From Craspedostauros australis (lineage: Eukaryota; Bacillariophyta; Bacillariophyceae; Mastogloiales; Achnanthaceae): DNA of 64,000 nucleotides. Position 1 is the first letter of the stretch. Each line of letters starts with the position of its first letter. Positions 50,661 to 61,618 of the stretch are shown one piece after another. The stretch is from contig JAMXDE010000046.1 of NCBI GenBank assembly GCA_026770025.1, forward strand, positions 124,001 to 188,000, read 5' to 3'. Made by a program: the position numbers and the translations under genes. The notes beneath the pieces were generated by a model that searched no databases, was not told the DNA's origin, and saw only the letters and a list, made by a program, of their open reading frames with translations.

Positions 50661-51951
50661 GGCGTCCAATCGGCGCTCGCTCTTTGCGTGTCTCCACTTC
50701 TGCGAATCTATTGTTGTCACTGCTGTTGTCACTGCTGTTGTCGCTGAGAGATGCGATGAGCAAACTGCCACGACTGCCGCTGCCCGCCCTCGTTGGTTGG
50801 TTGGCGGTGACGCTTGCGCAGCCTCGCTCGAAGGATATGTGCGTTTGCCACTACCTCTCTCTTGCTGTTGCTGCTTGCTTGCTGCCTGCTCCGTGTCTGT
50901 GTTGCAAGTGCGAGCTTCGTTGGAATCTGACTTGCCCTCTTTTGTGACGCCGCTCTTGGATCCGATGCCACAGCGGATGCGGCAAGCTACTCAAACGCGT
51001 GCGAGAAGAGGACACCTGGAAGTGTGGATACGAGTGCAGCACACAACTGCGATGATCTTTGCGTGTTCTGGTACGTGGAAGTCCTACTGTGGGTGTCGTC
51101 GATTCGCTTGTGCTGATTGTTGGTTGGATTTGAACCTCCGCAGAAATTCGCCAGACATCCTTATCCTTAGCGTTGTTTGCTGAATTCAAACAGTTTTGTG
51201 TAATACCACCGATGGTACTTCTAGGGATAATCCGACTGGCCAAGATCCAAACAACCCCAAAACTCACAAACAAGGAGGCGTTCTTGTTGAAAGATCTTCA
51301 TGACGCCATGACGCCGCCGTGCCGCAACGAGCAGGGCGAGCAACCAGAACAGCCAGAGACTCAACAACATCATGTACCGCACGAGCCAGATCGCATAGTC
51401 CATACTCCACTATTAATGTCTACAACAACAACGACGCAACCGCAACTGAAATCACGATGACGAGAACAACTCTCGCTGCAATCCAGCATTGTTGGCGTGC
51501 CAAGGAGCAGCGCATCCACTGGTATGCCAGATGGAAGTGACTCCGCAGCACGCAGACGCGGTGCAGAGACATCGTTCCCCATCGCAACTGCTGCCCTCGC
51601 TGGATGCAGCATCATCCGAAGTGCATTGACGACAGGAACAGGCACGAGCATTGCATCTCCCTCGTTCGCAGCAATCACGCAGCTGATGCTGTGGCCTTGA
51701 CGTTCTGCGCTGGATGCGCATCGGCGAAGATGTACTAGTGCAGCTCGTATCACATGCACGCTACAAAATTACGCAGAGCATGCGACTTATCATTCTGCTC
51801 TGCTCCACTATACTTCACGATGGATGCATGAGTGGATGCTGGGGAGAGTCAGATCCCAACATGGGGCCTCCTCGTTGCCCTTGTTTCTATCAATGATCGC
51901 CGCAGCGCCATGTTACTGCGAGCCGCCACTGAGAAGCGTGCGTCCTTGATC
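50661..51951. other. Intergenic region
   Basis: The 1.29 kb upstream of the TPX2-like gene and downstream of the first MATH gene contain a (GTTGTCACTGCT)-like doublet near 50712-50742. A tRNA-like GGTTCAAATCC string on the minus strand near 51126-51136 lacks the rest of a tRNA. Frames of 90-210 codons on both strands have no recognisable features and mostly begin at non-ATG codons. Confidence 0.45.
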
Positions 51952-52707
51952 TCAGGCTTCAAGCGTCACCGTGAATGTCAGAGTGTTGTCGTCGCGCCCT
52001 CTCTCAAGAACATCCTTTCTCATCACGAACTCTTTCCATCCCCGACCGCCTCTGCCTTTGGTGTAACTGCGCCATCCCGATACCCTCTTGATGTCAAGCT
52101 TCTTGATCTCAATCGTATGCTTCACGGAGCACCTGTCGTTCGATTTCCACGAGACCCAATCTGGACACAGGTATATTGCGATGTACCCTTCTTTATCGTC
52201 GCCCATGCTCTTGTCCTCGCCTCTTGGATAGAGCCTCAAGTACCATTTCAGACCATGGAAATCAAAGGTCCCAGAGAACAGGGATTGGATGGGTGCATGG
52301 GCCAGTCTTGAGAAGTTGTGGAAGTGCACATCGACAACTTCCTTCAGCACACAATCGGTTGAAGACTTGCCAACATGCACAACATGTCTCGTTATCTTCT
52401 TCGGCAAAGGTTTCGTGCAGTCTGCCTTTGATGGCGACACAACATTTTTGCTCGTCTTCGCGGATGGAGAAGGAGGAATGGTATTCATACTTGTCGTCGT
52501 GCTTGTTGCTCGTTTCCATTTTATGCGGGTTCGTCTCTGGTTGATCTTTGTGCAACATGGTTGGCGTAGATTCGTAACGTTGTGGTCGTGCTTCGCCATG
52601 TCGCTCGCAGTCCACGATCGTGTCATTAACGACGTGCTACGCATTGGTGCTACTATTCGTACATGTGCACAACATCGTGTTTTCCTACGGTGCTGACACA
52701 AGTCCAT
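51952..52707 (-). CDS. MATH-domain protein 1
   Basis: The frame from the ATG of MDLCQHRRKTRCC gives 251 residues, but the start is uncertain: later Met codons (MAKHDHN, MNTIPPS) are possible, and the N-terminal ~90 residues do not match the neighbouring paralog. The conserved part begins at HVVHVGKSS and runs through VVDVHFHNFSRLAHAP, FSGTFDFHGLKWYLRLYPRG, YIAIYLCP, IEIKKLD, GWRSYTKGRGGRGWKEFVMR and DNTLTFTVTLEA at the C-terminus. This is a complete MATH (TRAF-C-like) beta-sandwich with its WxLRLYPxG core. MATH domains bind short peptide motifs in partner proteins. No BTB, RING or protease domain is attached, so this looks like a stand-alone MATH protein. It is in tandem with a paralog 770 bp upstream. 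Confidence 0.7.
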   Translation of the reverse strand: MDLCQHRRKTRCCAHVRIVAPMRSTSLMTRSWTASDMAKHDHNVTNLRQPCCTKINQRRTRIKWKRATSTTTSMNTIPPSPSAKTSKNVVSPSKADCTKPLPKKITRHVVHVGKSSTDCVLKEVVDVHFHNFSRLAHAPIQSLFSGTFDFHGLKWYLRLYPRGEDKSMGDDKEGYIAIYLCPDWVSWKSNDRCSVKHTIEIKKLDIKRVSGWRSYTKGRGGRGWKEFVMRKDVLERGRDDNTLTFTVTLEA

Positions 52708-53476
52708 GAAGCCGTGGCGACCCACTCGGCTCTACTTGTCTTTGCCTCTCACAGCGTGATGTTCTCCGCCTTTGTGAGATCGGGCCTTCGCATAACATGC
52801 ACCAGCGTGTACGGGAAATGGAGACGACGATCGATGAAGGCCAGAGGGAAACGGAGACGCCGCGTTGTGAGCATGGTGGGACCCGTTCGTTGATTTAGTG
52901 GTGGAACATACGTACCAAGACCCGCACGTACGCACGAGCAATAGAAGTTGGTTGCCGCATCTGTATTGGTACAGCAGGATTGAGATACATGCATACTCCG
53001 CTGTACTCGTACCGGTTCGGTCAAAGCATCTACTCGTCGCGAGGTGACATTCTCAACCGTGGACAGCACATGTGAAGCGTACAGCCGCCGGAGGATGGCA
53101 CACGCCATGATTCCAGCGGAGAGACACACGGCAGGTTCGATGGTGCTGAACAAGACTCACCCGTTGATGCACTGGCAATCACGTGGTCGGACTGCACAGA
53201 GAGCGCAACGTGTGCGTATAAAGCTATGCTCAATGGTAGACTATCGCTACGTTTAGATTGAGTTGCTACCATCATCCTCGTGTGGCTGTCCGACGGCTGA
53301 ACCGATGGCGAGACCTGCCGGAGGGGTCCTTGCCTCATGGCCACTTGGCCAGCATCTCTCTTGCCCATGCTGCTATTCTCTTAGTTGCGTGCACAGCGTT
53401 GCTTTGGGTGAACACGTCGAACATTCCTTCATCTTCCACGGCTATTTTGCGACGTACGCACATACCTTCTGCGTGG
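52708..53476. other. Intergenic region between MATH genes
   Basis: The 769 bp between two tandem paralogs show no recognisable gene. It should hold the promoter of the first MATH gene; a missing 5' exon of that gene could also lie here. Confidence 0.4.
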
Positions 53477-54109
53477 TCAGGCTTCGAGCGTCACAGTGAA
53501 AGTGACAGTGTCGTTTTCACGTCCATTGTCAAGGACATTGCTTCTCTTGACGAACTCGGCGGATCCCCATCCATCTCCTCCCTTGGCGTTTTTCTGGTTG
53601 GAACTGAGTGCATGATAGCCGAAGAAATTCATGCTCGGCCACAAATCGCCCAGTCCTTGACGGGTAGCGTAAGTGCGCCATCCGGGCACCAACATTGCAT
53701 CCATCTTCTTGATCTCGAATATAGACTTGATGGTGCGCGTGTCCCGAAAGAACCACGAAGAAGTGTCGAGAAGCAGGTATGCTGCAACGTGTGCGCTACC
53801 TTCATCGCGTGTGGTCTTGCGGATACCTCTCGGAAACAGCTTCAGACGCCACTTCAAGCCTTGGAAATGAAAAGAGTCCGACAAGAGAGATTCACTTGGG
53901 GCATGGGGTAGCTTGGAAAAGTTGTTGACGTGGATGTCGACAACCTTCTTGGTGGCGTACTTGAGGGGTCTCGAGGACCCCGAAGATTCCCCGACATGCA
54001 CAACTTCGTCTTGCAGATTATTCGATGAAAGCTTCGCATTGTTCCGATGCTCTCCTTCCAATCGGCGCACTTCGGCGAACAGAATCAGGGTTGAAATCAT
54101 ACCACCCAT
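53477..54109 (-). CDS. MATH-domain protein 2
   Basis: The product has 210 residues and starts at an ATG (MGGMISTLILFAEVRRLEGE). A conserved opening block, VVHVGES, is shared with the first MATH gene. The MATH domain runs from about residue 60 to the end: VVDIHVNNFSKLPHAP, HFQGLKWRLKLFPRG, HVAAYLLLD, SIFEIKKMDAM, GWRTYATRQGLG, FVKRSNVLD and NDTVTFTVTLEA. The last seven residues (FTVTLEA) are identical in both paralogs. Relative to the first gene this copy has an insert of about 18 residues (MNFFGYHALSSNQKNAKG) before the last strands. As in its neighbour no second domain is present, so partner binding without an attached ligase or protease activity is the likely role. Confidence 0.75.
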   Translation of the reverse strand: MGGMISTLILFAEVRRLEGEHRNNAKLSSNNLQDEVVHVGESSGSSRPLKYATKKVVDIHVNNFSKLPHAPSESLLSDSFHFQGLKWRLKLFPRGIRKTTRDEGSAHVAAYLLLDTSSWFFRDTRTIKSIFEIKKMDAMLVPGWRTYATRQGLGDLWPSMNFFGYHALSSNQKNAKGGDGWGSAEFVKRSNVLDNGRENDTVTFTVTLEA

Positions 54110-54981
54110 TGTTAATCTTGGAACCTAGTCTGGAGGAAGTAAAGTGGAGTGGAGTAGATTAGCGGGAGCAGAACACGGTCAGCGACGAGGGGTTCCAGTG
54201 TGAGCAGATTATGGGCGATGTGTGTTGGGTGATGTATGGATGTGAACATTTGGGCGGCGTCGCTGAATGCGGGCGATAGTTCACCACCAGTCTCATCCAC
54301 TACCGTCGTATGCTTTACTGATGCGTACTGTACACACGAGTATGCTTCGTTTGCTTCCTGACAACGCGAGTACTCGCCCATCGTGGAACTCTTGTTGTGT
54401 GAGTACACACAGCATCAAGCTGCCGCGTGTCGTGTTCTGTCGAGTTTTGCCGCGGACGATTTCGTGACGATTTGTGAGCCCAAACCGTCGAAATTGGTAG
54501 TCGTGCATATCGTCCGTGCGTTTGTACGTTACATGAGGCCAATTCGAATGAATCAAAGCTAGATCCTGGAGATGATTATTGAATCACCGACTTGCGACCA
54601 CGCCTCAAGTGACCCTCCGGAGCGGCATCGCACACCATTGTCACTAACATGCTCGTACTCGTATCTCACAGCGTGGAATGAACTCATTCTACTTGATTGT
54701 AGGAGCTGCACTCCAATGAACCCAAGAGAGCAGAGCAGAGCAGAGTGGAGTATGGCTGTGCATGGGACTCCATCAGTGAGAGATGACGCGAAGTGGCCAT
54801 TGTTTCCAGCTGGGTCTCTCTCTCTCTTGACCGAGCGACCGAATCGAACGAACGTGGCATACATTTCTGATAACCTCGGAATGCGTACAGTCGTCAAGCC
54901 ATCGGAGAGGTCGTCGTTCAAGAAGTAGCCATCGATTAGTTGATGCCTCCAGTGTGCTTTTCGCCAGAGGAGCAAGCAGGT
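54110..54981. other. Intergenic region
   Basis: The 872 bp between the second MATH gene and the DUF2358 gene contain GAGTG/GAGCA pentanucleotide-like patches (about 54143-54160 and 54727-54752). Frames here have no recognisable features. Confidence 0.4.
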
Positions 54982-56406
54982 TCACTGCATCGTCGTCGTT
55001 GGCTTGCGGAAGATTTGTGCAATGCCCTGAAGGGGTACATACGGCGTGGTGTCATGCGAAGAGTATAGCATAGCATAGCATGGGAAGTTGGTGAACGTCA
55101 AGGAAGGTCAAAGACGCACGTCCGGTTTGACACATCGAAAGAGATAAGGGAAGCAAGCAAGTGAGCAAACACCGCCGCAAATGTTGGCCATGCGCTTCCA
55201 ATGTACAAGCAGGTGGTATGCCAAGAATCGATGCAGATCAGACAGAACTGAAGCACGTTTGCAGCATTGTGTGCAGCACACAACAAGGCGCACACCACAT
55301 AGTACACGCAACAAGAACCACAACCACAACCACATTCACTTGTGCTTACCTCGGCGGCCTCCACATCCCAAGTTTCGATATGATCGGTGACGAGGTATGT
55401 GTTGGGATCGATGTCGTACCGCACACCCCAGTTCCATGCCAGGATTGGCTTCCACGGCAGATTCACTTCCAGCTGGACGGCGAGCTGCGGGCAGTGTCCA
55501 TGTTCGTGTGGCATGTACAGTACACATGATGTGTGATTCGCGTGGTTTGATGCCAAGATATGTGAATGTGCCGATACCATGGACAGTCCGGAAAAGAAGA
55601 GACACAATACAAACACGTGAGTCGACGATCCAAGAAGCAACGACGCGACGCCATGCATGCATGCACAGAACATCTAAATATCACAAGAAGGAACGTACCG
55701 TGCTCTGGACCTGGTTGCCGGTCTGTTCATAGGACAGAACCTCCGCCTTGTACTTGGAGACGAAGGTGCTGAGATTGGAAAGGTTGTTGACGAAGCGATC
55801 GCGTCCTCGGAAGGCGGTGAAAGGATCAGCGTAGAGGCATTGATCCTCGTAGATGTTGACGTCCACATCGCCGCTGAAGAAGTACTGACGTTGCACGAGA
55901 TCCTCTTCGATGCGGCGGATGGTCTCGTCGACGGAGGTAGGCGGAGGCCGGTTGGCCAGCTCGGCGTCCTGCGCCTTGGAGGGACCCACTATGTTGCCGA
56001 GCGTTTCGGCGGTGTACGCGGATGCCTTGACCAGCGCGTTGGTGGTCTGCGTCGTCGCGGAACTCACGTCGGCGTTGCTGGCTATTGTCATGGTGCTGCT
56101 GATAGCGGCGCTGCTAATGGTGGTAGCATCGATGGCTTTGCTGATCCCGAAGATGCCATCCATGCCTTGCCTGTGCTGATATTGCTGCTGCTCCTTGATG
56201 AGCCGGAAAGCGACGCTGTTGGGATCCTGATTGCCGACTGTGTGCTGGGTGGGAGGAAGAGCCACCGGGGGTTGCGGAGAGACGACGAGGGCCTCTGATT
56301 GCACCAGGAGGCTTGCAACGGAAAGGCAGAAGGTCACGAAAGCAGCAGAGCCGCGCCGCTGTCTGCCATGGGATCTGCTTGATTCGCCCATCTTCATTGC
56401 CGGCAT
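54982..56406 (-). CDS. DUF2358 (NTF2-like fold) protein, three exons, probably plastid
   Basis: Exons: 56406-55699, 55484-55350 and 55026-54982, giving 295 residues. Introns are 214 and 323 nt, GT-AG, both phase 0. The N-terminus has a basic segment and a signal-like stretch (AAFVTFCLSVASLLVQSEAL), and then a Pro-rich region; many algal DUF2358 proteins are plastid proteins, but the +1 Phe typical of plastid import is not evident. The domain (about 175-290) starts in exon 1 (TIRRIEEDLVQRQYFFSGDV, IYEDQCLYADPFTAFRGRD), continues in exon 2 (LEVNLPWKPILAWNWGVRYD, TYLVTDHIETWDVEAAE) and ends in exon 3 (GIAQIFRKPTTTMQ). The third exon is only 45 nt; it was chosen because it restores the family's WD-x-A-x2-G-I-x-Q-I-F ending. 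Function of DUF2358 is unknown. Confidence 0.8.
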
Positions 56407-57922
56407 TGTTGTGAGTGTGCTGCTGATGATGATGATGGTAATGATGTCGCCGATACTGTACGAGCTCCTTGTCTCGGTAGGTATGGGTGCTGTTCAGGTC
56501 CGCAAAGATCTTTGAAGTGCGTGTTTTCTGTCGTCTGGTGTGCCAACGAGACAGGTCCCATGAGGTCCACAAAGATCTTTGAAGTGCGTGTTGCCTGTCG
56601 TCGCCGTGGTTGGGAAAAACGCCCTGATTTTCGCCAGAGATGATCGCAGAAGGAAGCGCGGCAACCCTGAAACCACGGTGACGTCACTACCATGTCGCAT
56701 TGGGCACATGTTCGTGTTTGTCTTGTCGAACAACAGTACCCGTGAATGAGAATTGCTTCGTGACTCGGTCATTGAAGCGATTAACACAACAAACTCTTGG
56801 CGAAAGCAGCGCGCCATAATTAGCATATTCTCATGACGTCATCATGGACAGGAACAAGAACGAAACGACACCGGATGAATCCCGCGTGTTGCGGTTTGGA
56901 GATGTGAAGATGAGAAAGGCAACAACACCATGCACGATTTGGCTGGAGGCGAACGTGGTGAATCGCGATGAATCGCGGTGAATAGTGGTGGTTGAAGATG
57001 GTGAACATTCTTCGTTGTGGTCACAGGAAGAGCTATCTTGTCGCAGAGGCGGGAGGCCTTTCGTTGCGCGCGTTGATCTTGGTTGTTGCCTCGTCTGTCT
57101 CCACCTCCAGAAAGGCGCGCGCCATCCGCCCACTCCCCTCTCCCGATCTTGCCACCAAGGGCGCACAATCTTCATTTCCCTTGGACTGGATCGCAATACT
57201 CTGCCTTCCCCTCGTTGAATCATCGATGCACCCTGATGGTACGATCCATTACACTTGCAGACACACCGAACGTCAACACTGGGGCAGCCTCAGAAGAGGA
57301 AGCGGAAGAGCAGATTGCCGATACCACCTCCCAAACGGGAAAAGCGAACTGCAGAGCTCGAAAAGCACCGACCAACTGGAGGAGCCACTTTCATCGTTCT
57401 GGTGGAATAGCTCGCAGGTCGTAGCTCGTGCGAGTAGATCGTTCTCGAATCGTTGCAGAACATCGGCACAGAGGGAGGGAACCGCGGCAACGACACGGGC
57501 CAGAGGGATCATACCACGATCACGAGCACTGTTTGGAGTTGGTTCATCAACAAGCAACCAGCAGCCAGGCAACCAGCAAACATCACAACAAGAGACTGCA
57601 GGCGACGCCAACAGCACAAGGAAGGAACGATTTGCTCCTGGGCGAAGGCATCTTCTGGCAGAGAGGAGGACGATTCATCATCAGCGACGGAGACAGGCGC
57701 GCACTTACATCCCATTCCGAACTGCTATTACGGCCTATAATACTACTATTAGTAGCTCATACGACCGGCGAGACGCGAGTGCACAAATCGAAGCACAAAC
57801 CGCACGAGTCTCCCTCCAGGAGAGGCTCGCAAGTTAACAGGCAGCGGTAGTCACAACAGACAGCAACAACAACAGCAACAGCGACGCCAACAACAACCAA
57901 CGCAAGAGACGTGGATGAAACC
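56407..57922. other. Divergent intergenic region with a direct repeat
   Basis: The 1.5 kb between the DUF2358 gene and the receptor gene include a ~40-bp direct repeat (listed separately). The last 120 bp before the receptor ATG are rich in ACAGCAACAACAACAGCAAC-type runs, as in many UTRs. Frames of 90-280 codons overlap on both strands without recognisable features, so I call none. Confidence 0.45.
56496..56602. repeat. Direct repeat of about 40 bp, two copies
   Basis: Copies at 56496-56535 and 56563-56602 share AGGTCC-R-CAAAGATCTTTGAAGTGCGTGTT and TGTCGTC, differing at a few positions. Each contains the palindrome CAAAGATCTTTG. It sits 90-200 bp upstream of the DUF2358 start codon and may be part of its promoter. 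Confidence 0.85.
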
Positions 57923-60246
57923 ATGAGCGCAGCTGATGGGTCGCGAGACTCTTCCGACTACTCCAACCTGTCGGAACAGCAGGAGGTCATCATCTCGGTC
58001 CTCACCGTCATCTCCAGCACTCTCTCAATATTTGGGTACGTCGCACCTTGCTCGGACCGATACCTGTGTTGGTACGCTGCTTGCGAGCACAACACTTCAT
58101 CCGTGATGTTCATGTACGCTTTCAGGATGCATGGAACGGCGCCAAACACATCAGCATGTGACAGTTGATGGAGATTGGAATTGGGATTGCGATTCTTCGG
58201 TCCCTGCCATCCACGATGCGATGTCCTGAACGCGAACCTGCAGAGCCCGTTCGGGTGGTTTCGTTTTCCTCTTGGCAACAAACTCTGTGTGATGCTGCTC
58301 CGGACAGAGTAGGCCGCGCGGCATCCTGACAATGGCGAAAACTCACATCACCATCACTGTTTATCATCCTCCACCCCTCCTTCGCGTTGCCTCCACTTCA
58401 CTTGGCTCGACTCGACTCTTTATTGGCATCCACCTCCGCAACCATCTCCACTCACTTTGCTTCCAAATACATTGCCGCCGACCGATCCGCTGGCATGCCA
58501 ACATGACACGGTATCCTGCCATGCGCTATCTCATACCACGTCACGCCACACCATGCTTCATGACTGCAACCTGCTTCATGCAACAACGACAACAACAACA
58601 CACACATGTACTCTTTGAATGGTGCAATCGGAACCATGCGGGCAATCAACTACTGTACCATACTCCTACGTACATCCTTTTCATCTGTGTGACCTCGCAG
58701 CTCGTCAATGATCATAAATCTCGCATGGACCAACCCACGACAGACGCCCTACCGGCGGATTCTGCTGGGGCTGTCGATATCTGATGTGATGGCCTCTATC
58801 ATGTTGGCAGCATCGCCGTTCTTGGTGCCGAAGTATCCAGGTTCCAGGGTTTGGGCCATCGGCAACGACACCACATGCTCGGTGCATGGATTCTTTGCGC
58901 AGGGATCCTTCAGCACGGTGTGGTACAGCGGATACCTCAGCCTGTACTACCTCATGACGGTGCGGTACGGGATAAAGAACGCGGACTTCGCTCGGAAGTA
59001 CGAGATCTTCATCCATATCTCGGCTGTTTCCTACAGTTGGATAGCGTCCATCATCGGCATCTCGATAGGTCTCTTCAGCGAAAACGCATTGGGGGTCGGG
59101 TGCTGGGTTGCGGAATATCCGGAGAACTGCGAAGAGGACGACAGCTGCGTCGGTCAGTTCTACGGCTGGATTTTCGCCGGCGTCCCGACCTTCCTTTGGT
59201 TTGTTTTCATCAGCGTCTCCAACTTCATGATCTACACGCACGTTCGCAGCACGATCAACAAGCCCAGCAACACGATGACCGACGAGAAGAAGAAACGCAT
59301 CGCGCAGCTCGCGAATCAGGGATTCTTCTACGTCTTCTGCTTCTTCATGAGCTACGGCTGGGCGTTCGTTGTCAAGGTGGCGGAGAGCTTGAACTACAGC
59401 AAGGAGAACGAGGCGGACATCTTCTTCCTCCTCGTGCTGCAATCGCTTTTCTTGCCGGCGCAGGGATTCATGAACTTGCTCGTCTACACGCGTCCCAACT
59501 ACCTGCGAGTGCGTGACGAATACCCGCAGGAAACGCGTTGGTGGGCGGTGCGCAAATCATGGTTCGGCTCCATCGCACCCATACGAACCACAGATGTGGA
59601 TGGCGCGAGCTTACCTCCCGTCAAGAACAAGAACAAGGGCAAGTTCATGATGGGGATGCGGTCGAGTCGCAAAAAGAGCAGCTCGAAACGCAACCAAAAC
59701 AGTGGCGATATCGAAAAGTACAGCGAAAGCAAAACGGCCGCGGCCATCACCGCTGCGGCGGCAAAGCAGCAGCAGCATCAGGAACGACGGCAGAAGGTCG
59801 CGGAAGGATTCTCGCAGGAGATTGCCAAGGTGGAAACAGCCTTGGGATTCGGCAGCGGTAGCCATACGCAGACGCACCTGCCGTCTCACCACCGCACCCA
59901 AACCAACACGAACTCCCATACGATGCTGCACACCGACTCCAGCAATGGCGGACAGCGCAATTCGCAGGTGCAGATACATGCCGAGCCGGTATTCATGCAT
60001 CCCAGCGCGAGGCCAGTCCCCAGGCCGATGCACGCCCCAAAGGGGGCGGTGCGTGGGATCTTGCGGCAGTCGAGGGACCATTCACGGCCTCGCGTGCAAG
60101 AGGAGCTGACCCGCGAAGATTCGATGGAACGGTTCCAGTCGACGGACGATGGCTTCGTCAGCGATGACGAGAATGGTGGGGTCGATGACGGCTGGGGTGG
60201 GCGGAATGATCGCAACCGCAATAGAAACGGCAGAGGGAGGAGATGA
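57923..60246 (+). CDS. Seven-transmembrane G protein-coupled receptor-like protein, two exons
   Basis: Exon 1 is 57923-58035 and exon 2 is 58701-60246, giving 552 residues. The 665-nt intron (TTTGG|GTACGT ... CTCGCAG|CTCG) cuts just after TM1; the join reads LSIFGSSMIINLAW. The ATG at 57923 (MSAADGSRDSSDYSN) is the first in frame. Seven helices are visible: EVIISVLTVISSTLSIFG, LLGLSISDVMASIMLAAS, FFAQGSFSTVWYSGYLSLYY, ISAVSYSWIASIIGISIGLF, GWIFAGVPTFLWFVFISVSN, QGFFYVFCFFMSYGWAFVVK and LVLQSLFLPAQGFMNLLVYT, then RPNYLRVRDE. The LPxQGxxNxxVYxRP end and GSS/SISD motifs are typical of the cAMP-receptor-like GPCRs of protists. The ~230-residue cytosolic tail is rich in Lys/Ser, Gln/His and charged residues. 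The ligand is unknown. Confidence 0.85.
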
Positions 60247-61618
60247 TCGTGCAGTCTGTGCCGATTCAAATCAAGTCAATTGAATTCTACGCAAGCCGCT
60301 TCGAATTGATTTGATTTGGTCGTGATTGTAATTGTGCGCTTGCGGAGCAGCGCTGTTTGAGCAATGGCCATTATCGGAGCGCGAAGCGTATGCTGCGAAC
60401 ATCGGAGAGCGGCAAGGGTGAGTGCAAGGCGGTTGAAGTATTGCCGTGCAGAAGAAACAATGGCGAAGAAAACAAGGCCGTCCAGATGCAACAATCATGA
60501 GACTCTGGCATTGGAAGGACTCAGCACGATGTCAGCAGGTCCAAAAAGATGACAGTCCTCTTGGTGGGAAAGCTTCGTTGGTGCGGACGTGAGCGCATCT
60601 ATGAATAGGCAGGCACGCATCGGTCCTGGTCTCCAGGGGTGCGGTCAGTCGGCCCATCCATCCATGCATACATACATACAAATTCGTATGCATCTGGGCT
60701 AGGTCAGTCCAGTTCGTACTGTAGGAAAAAGACAACATTGCGAAGATTTAGAGGGAAATGTGCGAATTCAATCCGCTACATTTCTGTCCTTGTAAACTCC
60801 AAACCGATGGAGAGACAAATCAGCGGATCATTCCTGTCACGAGCAAGCAATGGGCGCGCGTCGATTTCATTCACGATGCCGAAGATGGTATCATAAAGGA
60901 GGAGGAAGGGATGCCAAATTACAGTTGTCTTCCAACAAGCCACTACTGGCACGCCCTGATGCAATCGCACAACAACATCCGCCTCTCCGAGCAATCAAAT
61001 TGCAGCACCGAACACGGTCCAGCATCATTGCGTACAAGTACGCACTCTGCTCTTCGCCACTCCATTCCACTCCGCTTGAGACTGAATTAGAATAGCAGAC
61101 AGTCTGAGACCTGTCGTAACGTCAAATCAATTGTTCATCGAGTACTCGGACGAATACGGCACGTGTACCATGCAATATGAGTCGAACAAACCATGTGCGC
61201 TTCATGATGTGCGAGTATCAACAACTGCGGACAAGATGAGTGTGTTAATCTATGTACAAAGAGTACTTCTGTGTCACAACTACATACGAGCACTGTATCA
61301 TAGAATATCACTTTTTAGAAATTACACCATTGTTGCGACCTTGCATCTCATGCAGATTCGATGCCATCCCCATTCCTCCTTGTTCAGATGGTTTTGTCAC
61401 CCGTTTACTACGGGCGAGACCTTCCATCGTCATTCAGGAAGCAATCGCAGGTAGAGTACGATCTATGCTTTTCGATACCTACACATACGTTGGGGGCGTG
61501 GCATCCACATCGGCATGCGGCTGGAGGCGCGAGGGATCATGGAATGAACCTGAACGGAATTGCGCTCACGGTGCGTTGCTGTTCGCGTGCGAGACCGCAA
61601 CTCCTGTCCTCGACACAG
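60247..61618. other. Intergenic region including the selenoprotein W 3' flank
   Basis: The left part is the 3' flank of the receptor gene. The right part (about 61100-61618) is the 3' UTR/flank of the minus-strand selenoprotein gene and should contain its SECIS element; a weak candidate is listed separately. No other gene is supported. Confidence 0.45.
61383..61433 (-). promoter_or_regulatory. Weak SECIS-element candidate
   Basis: About 185 nt after the selenoprotein W stop, the minus strand has a UGAC and a UGAA placed opposite each other around a GATGG/CCATC stem, capped by a CCCGT-AGTAA-ACGGG hairpin. The paired UGA/GA quartet is the core of eukaryotic SECIS elements. The spacing to an unpaired AA in the apical loop does not fit the standard pattern well, so this is only a candidate. 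Confidence 0.25.

Noticed and set aside
49848-50747. 299-codon plus-strand frame opposite the start of the TPX2-like gene
   Set aside because: It mirrors the EEHVV array on the coding strand (as FHDVLLHDVL-type repeats) and has no independent support.
51110-51145. tRNA-like T-arm string (GGTTCAAATCC) on the minus strand
   Set aside because: The flanking bases do not form a T stem, and no D-arm, anticodon arm or acceptor stem can be drawn around it.
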